DNA from: Paracentrotus lividus
Taxonomy: Eukaryota > Echinodermata > Echinoidea > Camarodonta > Echinidae
Reading direction: 5' to 3'
DNA: 64,000 bases
NCBI GenBank assembly: GCA_940671915.1
Contig: CALNVZ010003426.1
Coordinates: 10,566,223 to 10,630,222 of the forward strand
The notes under the pieces were generated by a model, which was given only the letters and a program-made list of their open reading frames with translations, was not told where the DNA came from and did no database searches. Positions 55,099 to 64,000 of this stretch are shown piece after piece. The position numbers were made by a program, and so were the translations under genes. Every line of letters starts with the position of its first letter. The stretch's first letter is position 1.

Positions 55099-56172
55099 AT
55101 GTGTATATTTAAGACTATTTTACAAAAACATGTACAAATAAATCTTGATGTGAAGCAGGTGAGGTTGATATATTTATTTAAGACAAAGACCCTAATTAAA
55201 AATAAAAAAAACACCTTTGTAAATTCGGGCCTAAATATTTACCTGAAATGTTTGGTTTGTTCTGAATTACGTACCTTCACGTTGCTGCTTTTACATTATT
55301 TGAATGTACAACATGTATTTTATTTACAATATATTTGTCATTTGTGATAAGATTATTATTACTTTGTCAATCTGCCTTAAACCATGGCTATTCTAAAAGG
55401 TTGATGGGCTCTCGTATTTAGGAAATGTAGAACGGGGGTGGTTGGGGCCACTGTAAGAAACATCCTCACCCCATACTATTTTTTAAAGTAGACCCCGGAA
55501 CTCAGATGAACACATACTCAGCCCCTCAACCTTTCAAAAATGCTCTACGGCCTCTGATACTAAAATTAATCTGTAGTTTTATCGTATTTGCCGTGATTTT
55601 GTTTTATACTTATAACGGTATACATTTGTTTTCGTATTTTGATTTTATCTTCATGTATGTGGTTGGGTTGTATAGTTGTGTTTTGCAATATCGATATACC
55701 CCTCCCTTGACATTTATTCCCAAAGAACTATTGCACCATTAAATAATTTAGGCAGTTGTTATTCTATATTATGGAGAAAATGGGGATCAGGAGGTGTTTC
55801 ACAAATTTTGGTTTGTTTTTGGTATATACGTTTGTATATACACTTACTACTCACTGGTATTGCAACATATATAGCTAAATGCTATTTTCCAATTTTACAA
55901 CACTTTTATTATGTTGTCATATTTCATTCATGGCCAGACATTTGTCGAATATTTTTGTATATTCTGAAAGAGGAGACTTGTCTCTTTTTATTCCTGAGAG
56001 CAGTAGATGACAACATAAAAGACATGTAAAAGTGGAAAGTATAACAATTTAGCTATGTTGTAATACCAGTGAGTAGGAAGTGTGTGTGTATAAATATATA
56101 TATATATTATATATATATAATTATAAAGAGGAACACTCTTTAATATGGCTACTGCTTCTTGTTGCAAATGTA

Positions 56173-56260
56173 GTCGATAAAAACAAGAGAGATTGGCGTT
56201 GCTGGAAAAAACATAGAGTTTTTTTTCAGCAACGCCAATCTCCTCTTGTTTTATTTCGAC
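56173..56260. repeat. Long near-perfect hairpin
   Basis: A left arm of about 39 bases (including AACAAGAGAGATTGGCGTTG) pairs with the right arm (CAACGCCAATCTCCTCTTGT) over nearly its full length around a 7-base CATAGAG loop. It could be a tiny foldback transposon or a small-RNA precursor. Confidence 0.7.
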
Positions 56261-56349
56261 TATATAATTATATATATTATTATATATAATATATTATTTT
56301 ATATGTGAAACGGGCCCCTTGAATAACTGTTTGCAGTGGAACCATCTTT

Positions 56350-56960
56350 TATTTAGTATAGGCGAAATGAATGAGACAGATGACTCGAAACGTAGCTCTC
56401 AAATTCCTTTATTTCACAAGCTTTCGGCCGACATGGCCTTCGTCAGGCTACAAATAAGACGAAACAAAATTTGACAAAACATGAGTGGTTGACAGCAAAA
56501 TCTGTTATATGAACAAAATTTAACAGATATTTGTTTTTTATTAATCTGTCAAGATTAAATGATAAGATTATATATAATATGTGATACAATTCCATGTAAA
56601 ACTATATGGAGAGGGAGAGAGAGAGAGAGGAGGAGAAGAGGAGGGGGGAGGGGTGAGAGAGAGAGAGGAGAGAGAGAGAGAAAAAGAAAGAAAGAAAAGT
56701 GGCAAGAGTACAATGAGAGGGAATTGTATCACATATATATATTATATACCTTATCATTTAATCTTGACATTATATAAAAAACTAATATCTGTTAATTTTG
56801 TTCATATAACAGATTTTTGCTGTCACCACTCATGTTTTGTCAAATTTTGTTCGTCTTATTTTGTGAGCCTGACGAAGGCAGTCGGCCGAAAGCTTGTGAA
56901 ATAAAAGGAATTTGAGAGCTAACGTTTCGAGTCATCTGTCTCATTCATTTCGCCTAAATA
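56350..56960. repeat. Inverted repeat with CAAGCTTTCGGCCGAC arms
   Basis: The left arm (CGAAATGAATGAGACAGATG, ACAAGCTTTCGGCCGA, CAAATCTGT-like) is the reverse complement of the right arm (TCGGCCGAAAGCTTGTGAAA, CATCTGTCTCATTCATTTCG). The centre is purine-rich (GAGAGA, 56612-56700). Foldback element of unknown family. Confidence 0.8.
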
Positions 56961-56963
56961 TAT

Positions 56964-57004
<41 letters not shown>

Positions 57005-57051
57005 TAATATATATATAATATATACCCTATAACACACACACACAACAACAC

Positions 57052-57059
<8 letters not shown>

Positions 57060-57095
<36 letters not shown>
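57060..57095. repeat. (TG)n microsatellite within a small palindrome
   Basis: ACCCTATAACACACAC on the left and GTGTTTATAGGGT on the right flank the TG run, so it can fold back. Confidence 0.85.
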
Positions 57096-57097
<2 letters not shown>

Positions 57098-57319
57098 ATA
57101 GGGTGCATTATGGCTATGAGGCCAATTAAAAAGTGATCCTTTACAATGGACCTTTTTTACTGTAATATAAAAAACACAGTAATAATATAAGTAAAGCTCA
57201 CGAAAATTGATCATCTTTCCAACGTACACTAGATCTATGTTCTCTTTATTAGATAGGGGTAATTTCACTTTACCATTTTTATAACTATAATTTATTTGCA
57301 CACCCTATAGTCATCAATC

Positions 57320-58200
57320 ATTCATGATTTAATGAAGCACTTAGTTGAAATGGTACTATTTATATAATTGAGCCCGCGCGTCATTCCGAAAACAGAACGA
57401 TGAAAAACTTACATTACCACCGATGACAGGCATGACAGGTTTCGCGGATGTGAGGTGGTGTAAACTGGTACATGTACTATGTCACATGATGAAGTTAGCC
57501 TATAAATACAACATATTATAGCCACCTTATTCAATTCATTTATTCATTTGATACAATTTCAAAATAAGTAAGTGTTTTGCTGTGGAATTATCGAAAACAC
57601 GAGGGGAAAATCATTCTCGAAATTAATTTTGTGTGTTTGCTGTGTGAATTACATGTATCTATAAGTATCTCATATTCGTTTTGTAACTGATTCAGATAAA
57701 CGTTGCTGCGGTAACGCATTGTCATGCCCAATATCTATTTACAATACATAACAATAACCATGACTACCAGTTTAAATCCTAAACGTTATGACGAGAAAAG
57801 GCGAGGGTACTTTTCACACAATGAAGCCAAGTTGCACTGGCATTGTACCATTTTGAAATGAGGTTTTTAAAAATCAACGTTTTTTTCTCTCTTCTCAATA
57901 ATTCATATTTTGATAATAATGTGTATTAGGTATCATTAATCCTTTAAATGTACCTTAATTAATTCATTGAAAGTAAGAAAATATATGTTATTGAAGTGTG
58001 CTCTGATGCGAATATTTATTTGTTGCAGTATTCAATATAGTCATATATAGTATGCGACCCAACTTACCGCCCGTGAAGTCTTGAATTATGAAATAAACAT
58101 GATAAAAAGGTGATGGTGTTTTTCTCAGGACTTTTCATTATTAGTCTTATTATGCATGTATGTGTGGGTGTATGTGTGTGTGAGTGTGTATGTACATGGA
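57320..58200. other. Non-coding stretch
   Basis: No gene or clear repeat was seen, apart from a short TG run at 58157-58180. Confidence 0.4.
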
Positions 58201-58208
58201 TATGTGTA

Positions 58209-58681
58209 AAGTCTGTGTCAAATAAAATGGTACAGTTGGGAAACATTTTTTCATTGGAAAAGATTAGTCACATTCAATCTGAAAATGACTGGTATTTCCA
58301 GAAAGCAGGAACAATAAGCTTTCTTCTGCAATTTTTTCATCACAGTTGGTGCTGTACTATTTGATATATGATTAGTTTTCTACAAGCAAGAAAAATCCAT
58401 TTTTCGCACGCCGTCCCATGCCTTTGCGTGGTTTGCGCATAATGGCCATGAATTATTCGCTCCAGAAAAAAAAGAAGTGCGTAAATTCGATTTGTTCCTC
58501 GTCGCACAAAATTTAGGATAACTTTTGTTTTACGAAAGCAAATTATACAGAACAAAGCGCATCAGCAAGGAAAATCTTTTGGCTTTAATTTGGTACCACA
58601 TACACACATTATTTGAAAAGATGTTATACCTAAATTATTTTTCCCCGATTGTACCTTCTTTTTTTTTTTTTACACAGACTG
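58209..58681. mobile_element. TA-flanked MITE, copy 2 (inverted)
   Basis: Left end AAGTCTGTGTC, right end ACACAGACTG, TA on both sides. The interior is the reverse complement of 51724-52175 (for example TTTGTTTTACGAAAGCAAAT). Confidence 0.8.
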
Positions 58682-59182
58682 TATAGGCCTATGTATGTAT
58701 TGAGGAAGCACGACAACATCACAATCAACAACACTTGCAGTCAATCATTAAACCCTCTTTGAAAATTTATCATAAAACAGTAAAGAAAATGCATGGCAAG
58801 TTGTGCCCTATGACATCACAGCTTTTCTGACTGTTGTGACTTTTGTGCCAATATGGTATAGCGATTAATATTTTTGTGCATCGTAAAGTTATTTATAATT
58901 TTCTTATTATTAGTCCGATTTTCTACAAACTTTTTTTTATTCTGTTTTTCTAATTTTTCTGATTTTTGTAAAAGCAACTTATTTTGGGTCCAGACCTTCC
59001 CTTTAATTAATGTAAACTTAAATCCTAAGATTTATTAATGGCGGAAATTCACATGTCATGAGATAAAGAGTTACTTTCATAGTAACTTTACCATCAAAGG
59101 TAACTTTCATGAAATACTGCATTTTGATTGGCTGTTGAGCAGCCTTACCATGGTAGTTACCATCGACGGCAAAGTTACTCTA

Positions 59183-60750
59183 TTAGTACACTGTTAGAAC
59201 GCTGTTTAAAAATTTCGCTGTTTAAAAAAAAAATGCTGGTTTAAAAATTAAACATTCTTGTTTAACATTTAAACATTGTTGTTTAAAACCGGAAAAGTGA
59301 GGTTTTATAGCCTTAAACGAGATCTGTTTAGAGATTAGAGTTTAGATATTAAACAGGTTTTGTTTAAACAGGTCGAGGCAAATGTCACGTGATAGTCATA
59401 AGCGAATGGCATCACTCGTTACATACAAGGTAAATCGGCGCAACATTTCAATCATGGCGAAGGACTTATGCCTCACACATTAAATAAGTGTATACAAATG
59501 TGTTGGCTCAGTGGATAGAGCGTCTGCCTCATAATCGAAAGGTCGTGAGTTCGATACATGGCCGTGTTAACCAAAATAAAAGTTGGAGCGTTTTTATTTT
59601 TGGAGCGGAGCATATCAATTCTAGTTGTAAACTTAAGAGGAAGAGGGCGCTATCACTCTACGCAAAGCAAACGCCGCCATAGACATTTTGTTTTTGCACA
59701 GTTTTTTCACTTTGTTTTCTGATTATGGCGAACAACTACCTTTTTCAAAAAATGATAACTTGAATAAGTACGCTAAGAGTCTGATTTTTTCAAAATAGGA
59801 ATAACTTATTGCAAAGGGGAAAAAAAGTCCTGTCACTTGTGTCAATTCGAAATCCTAGTCAGATCAAAATTCCTGTACAATATGGCCAATTTTGCTCTCA
59901 AAATAGCTCATACGCCACATATATTATCTTCCTGGATAACGCATAATTATATGCAGTTAATGGATCAAACCAGTTTTTAAAGCTTGAATTCTCACCTTTC
60001 CAAAGATGGTACATTCATTTCGATTGGTTAAGAAAAGTCTGTCACTTGAACATTGTCAATAGAAATCTTTACTCGATGGGTCGATATTTCCGCATATCAC
60101 ATGCATAATCGCATGTGGACGGCGTCTTGCAAGAGGTGACAAGATCACTACTTATATCAATAATCGTTTGGAACATCAATCTATGTGAAATAAAGATTCC
60201 GATTACAACTTCATCACAATAATGTTATAAGCTTGCCCAATGGATGTTATTTCTCCATCTGGTCTGGAGAATCTATTGACTAACAACAATGATAAAAGTT
60301 CATCAATTTCATTCATCTCCACGTACGAGTAGATTTGAACCGAACGGATAATACCATTCCAGCTGCAGGGAAGTCTTCTTAGCGAGTTTTTTGTGAGCTA
60401 ATTTTATTATTGCAGCCAGTGTATAGATTTCTGCGCTGTCAGCCGTATTTCCAATGCACTTCGTTGCGTCTGGCCTCTTAGATAATGGACGCGCCTTGTT
60501 TAATTACGATATAATGCCGCACATTGGTATACGTTAACTTTACATTTTACATAGAGTAGAATTGATATGCGTTAAACAATACTGTTGATATTTAAACAAC
60601 CATTAAACAACAGGATGTTTTAACTTTTAAACAGCAAGAGTGTAAACGTTTCAAGCAACTACAGGTTGTTTAATTTTTAAACAACGCTGTGCGATTCACC
60701 GGTTAACACGCAGATTTTAAACAACTTGCTTAATTTTTTCTAACAGTGTA
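59183..60750. mobile_element. 1.57-kb TIR element with GTTTAAA-rich ends
   Basis: The ends are ACACTGTTAGAA and TTCTAACAGTGTA. Both sub-terminal regions are rich in GTTTAAACA and TTAAACAAC motifs. A tRNA-like sequence lies inside at 59499-59573. Confidence 0.55.
59499..59573 (+). repeat. tRNA-Met-like SINE head or pseudo-tRNA
   Basis: TTGGCTCAGTGGATAGAGCG (A box region) and GTCGTGAGTTCGATAC (B box region), with a CTCATAA anticodon loop (CAT). The anticodon stem and the 3' end are not consistent with a functional tRNA. Confidence 0.55.
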
Positions 60751-60769
60751 ACTCCTATACGCAGCAGGA

Positions 60770-61445
60770 CCCAGGACGGGTTTTAGACTACACCGTTAAA
60801 AGAAACTGAAGATTTTACAGAAGAAAAAAAAAACAGAATCATTCTGTATATTTATGATAGAATCATTCTGTAGGCCTATATTTTTATAACGGGAAATTTT
60901 CTGCAATTTAAAAGCACAAGTCTGTTTTTAAAACAAGGAAAAAAGTGTTTTATTACAAGAAATTTGTAAATTTTCATACCCCATATACCAATTTCCTGTA
61001 ATGTTACTGTAATTTTACTGTAAATTGTGTTAATTGTGCAGTAAGATTACAGATGTTCTGGAAACTCTGCTGCCACAACATTTTCCGTTTTTTAAGGAGA
61101 AAAAAAAATACAGAATTTTCTGCAATTTAACAGAACAGGTCTGTGTATTTAAAACAGAATCATTCTGTATATTTTTATAACTGGAAACTTTCTGCAATTT
61201 AACAGAACAGATCTGTTTTTAAAAAGGAAAAAGGTCTCTTATTACAGGAAATTTGTAAAATTTCACACACTTTATACCAATTTTCTATAATTTTACTGCA
61301 AATCGTGAAGTAACGGGCAAATAAGTTGGTTATACTTTAAGCCCAACATCAACTTGAAGGTAAATCAAGCGAGATTACAGGTGTTCTGGCAGCCCTGCTG
61401 CAAGGACTTTTCGGTTTTTTCTTAAGGAGAAATTTTCTAACAGCG
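60770..61445. repeat. Element with two ~300-bp direct repeats
   Basis: The GAATCATTCTGTATATTT...TTCTGCAATTTAA...CAGTCTGTTT block occurs at about 60835-60990 and again at about 61150-61290. The ends ACCGTTA and TAACAGCGT are weakly inverted. Confidence 0.5.
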
Positions 61446-61926
61446 TAGTCTGTGAGGGGTGTGCATGTAAAACTAGTCACGGTGACGTCTCGGAGACGTT
61501 TATTGAATTACGGGGGAAATGAACATTCATATCTACGAGATTTTTCCGTTGTATCGTTTTGGAGACGTCTCCGCAACGAGAGATACAATCGTAAGTTGGC
61601 ATAGCACTCACTTATTCTATGTTCAGCAGAACGACAGCCTTATATGCTTTCTTGTATACCAGTTAAAATACCAGTTTCGATTTGAATGATCTATTCACAA
61701 TAATAAATACACGATAAAAAATATAAACACTTATTTTATTAATTGTAAGATTATCTTTTATTTATTCAGAATAATCAGTAATCAGGTGTACCATAATTCA
61801 TGAAAATCACATTCATAGACGCATCTTAAAAAATAACAACCATTATAACACTTCTGACGGACAAACGAGACAGGGTATTTAAAGATTATGAAGAGAAGGG
61901 GAGGAGATAAAATGTACATTCTCGAA

Positions 61927-62126
61927 TGTGTGTGTGTGTGTGGGTGTTACTTTTATTCTCGGTTGTTTTTTTGGTTGGTTTGGTTGGGGGGCGGGTTTGG
62001 GTGGTGAGGTGTGTGGGTGGGTCTGTGTGTGTGTGAGGGTGTGGGTGGGTGTGTGTGTGTGAGCGTGTGGGTGTGCGTGTGTGTATGTGTGTTGTGTGTG
62101 TGTGTGTGTGTGTGGTGTGTGTGTGT
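61927..62126. repeat. (TG)n / GTGGG-rich microsatellite
   Basis: TG and GGGTG runs; the Val/Cys-rich frame over it (62011-62322) is an artefact. Confidence 0.95.
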
Positions 62127-62129
62127 TAC

Positions 62130-64000
62130 ATGGGATAGAAATAGAGAAAAGGATAGAGAGAGAGGGGCAAATGTGAAATACAGTCAGTCTAAAGGAAAAA
62201 AAAAGCTAAAATATAATGTGTTCCAAGATATCAACTCATATAGTAAAAATAACACATATAGTCAATACATTTATTCCTTATTTTGTGTGGCCTGTACTCC
62301 ACTGATTCCTCAAAACAAATAAAGAAAAGTTACCTCAGAAGAATCGCAATCCTACTTAATATTTTTAAGCTTGTATTTTTTTTAATTAAGACAAATTTAT
62401 CATTTTGCGCTTGAGCACTTAATATTCCTTAATTATTTGTAGATCCACATTATATATATGTTTTAACAGATTTGGTTTTTGTTAGCGACATGTGAAAGTA
62501 ATTATTAAAAGTGTGAGTGCTGACGATGATTATAAGCTCAAACAATGCGGAAAGTGCATTTATACTACAATTACATATAGATCATAATAATTATAGCTAG
62601 TACTTAATATAAGTACAGTACAACCACCGTAAGGGGAAATATGACGGGGCATATTACTATGCATTTGCATGGTATAAAGACAAAAATATTGGGGACAAGA
62701 AGTTGGCACATAAATTACGAAATTTTGTTCAATCTGCCTGTTAAATTACTAGAAAAAGGCAGTACGAATCTGCCTCTGCGGAATAATATAGCAAAATATA
62801 GGCGACGACTAGATAAAAGACTATACACACATAACACTATAAATGAAATTCCTCATTTTTGAAAAAATATAAAGAGTTCATAATTCTAGATTTCTATAAA
62901 AAAATTAATAAAATATAACAATATGTAGCTGTAGTTTCGTATGATGTCTATTGCTACGTCGTGATTACACTCGATCACACTAAAATAATTCGCCATACAT
63001 TTACAATTATTAATTACGTATTGTAAAATCATGTAAAATCTGTCCTAAGCGAGTCTCCCGGGACCATATATATCAGTTCGACTTGGAGAAATTCCACTTA
63101 TTTGAGATGTGGAATAATAGCCAGACAATGTCTCGCTGTATGTTTTTTTATAATGTGGAGTCCAGGTGTCTGGCCTGAAAATCTTGAATTCGACCTAAGT
63201 GATTATTTCGACTCTTTACTCAGAAGTGTCGATTAAGCAGAGTTAAACGTCATATTAACGGAGAATAAAAATTATTATAATTATGTCGTTTGCAAAGAAT
63301 TAGGCATATCGACTACATAACTCCCCTTATATACTCGACGCAGGAGCTTTACTAACTGGCATAGAAAGGCATACATAATTCAAATTTTTGTTTGGACTGA
63401 ATTTAACATCGAACAATCCTTGTTGTAAAGGAATTAAGGCGCGCTAACGTGGGATGTTAAGAGACATAGTAATTTATCATATTGTCTCCAACATCAGAAC
63501 CTATGTTGGTAGAAACAGCAGCATCTGCTGTTGATAAATTGAAAACGCAGACAGCTAAGTTTTGTTGTTGTTCAAATCGAACAATTACGATTTAATAACG
63601 CCATCTCTTGTGATTTTCCAGTGACTGAGCGCATCACTCTCTAATTTGGTAATTTAAGAAACCAAAACAACGAAAACGAATAAAATAGCCCACCCCCTTC
63701 TCTTCCCCCCATCCCAAAAAAAATAAATAATAATAGATTAAATAAATAAAATGATTACATCTAAACATTTCATATGGTGTGAATCTAATTTGTCAAGAAA
63801 CTTTTTTTTGTTTTTGTTCCTGTATACTGCCTTTCAGTACATAAGTGTAATACATATTATAGTCTCACCCCTTACCCTCCGGTGAGTTAATTAACAACAT
63901 GTTACATCGTATATCGAAATAATGATCAAAGTTATAATATACAAAATAATTGTGTAAGAGTATATATCCCAGTTAGTATAACATAACGACTAATCATATT
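62130..64000. other. Non-coding AT-rich stretch at the window end
   Basis: No gene, RNA or element is recognised. The 73-codon frame at 62641 has no family resemblance and no splice support. Confidence 0.45.

Noticed and set aside
1-64000. CRISPR arrays, operons or bacterial promoters
   Set aside because: The sequence is eukaryotic; the direct repeats seen are satellites, coding repeats or transposon units.

Overview
The window looks like a piece of an echinoderm, probably sea-urchin-like, nuclear genome. It is AT-rich, intron-rich and crowded with short inverted-repeat transposons, and it encodes a lectin with three sea-urchin-egg-lectin (SUEL, rhamnose-binding) domains. This assignment comes from reading the sequence; no search was run. 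Nothing points to a prokaryote: coding sequence is split by GT..AG introns with consistent phases.

Two protein genes can be supported. The main one runs on the + strand from 7865 to 51519 in about 18 exons. It encodes a roughly 3,100-residue type I membrane protein with a signal peptide, a huge Ser/Thr-rich ectodomain from a single 6.47-kb exon, two SEA-like juxtamembrane modules with several furin-like basic sites, one transmembrane helix, and a basic, partly coiled-coil cytoplasmic tail ending in a class I PDZ-ligand-like motif. The layout resembles the KIAA1549/KIAA1549-like (UPF0606) family. The second gene is a three-exon SUEL-type lectin on the - strand (25182-27681). It lies wholly inside the 22.6-kb first intron of the first gene, so it is a nested antisense gene.

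Layout. 1-7500: repeats, including a three-level nest (2.1-4.6 kb), a decayed non-LTR retrotransposon on the - strand (4.86-7.1 kb) and two inverted copies of a 360-bp repeat on either side. 7.8-8.0 kb: first exon of the membrane protein. 8.0-9.6 kb: GAT-rich satellite with a 25-N gap whose two flanks duplicate each other. 10.3-15.0 kb: a 4.7-kb inverted-repeat element with a 3.6-kb element inside it that carries a minisatellite. 15.2-24.6 kb: foldback elements, an inverted minisatellite split by a truncated LINE, and a 1.7-kb palindrome whose arms each hold a tyrosine-recombinase/DUF3504-like first exon. 24.6-27.8 kb: lectin gene. 27.8-29.5 kb: a duplicated lectin upstream region. 30.6-51.5 kb: exons 2-18 of the membrane protein, with many introns holding MITEs. 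51.5-64 kb: no gene recognised; MITEs, SINE-like pieces, microsatellites and hairpins.

The most notable items are the 150-bp coding repeat with a 600-bp higher-order period in the giant exon, the nested lectin gene, the palindrome, a GCGAGCGCGAAGCGCGAGC motif shared by two different tandem-array elements, and an exon duplication that may solve a reading-frame conflict just after the transmembrane exon.
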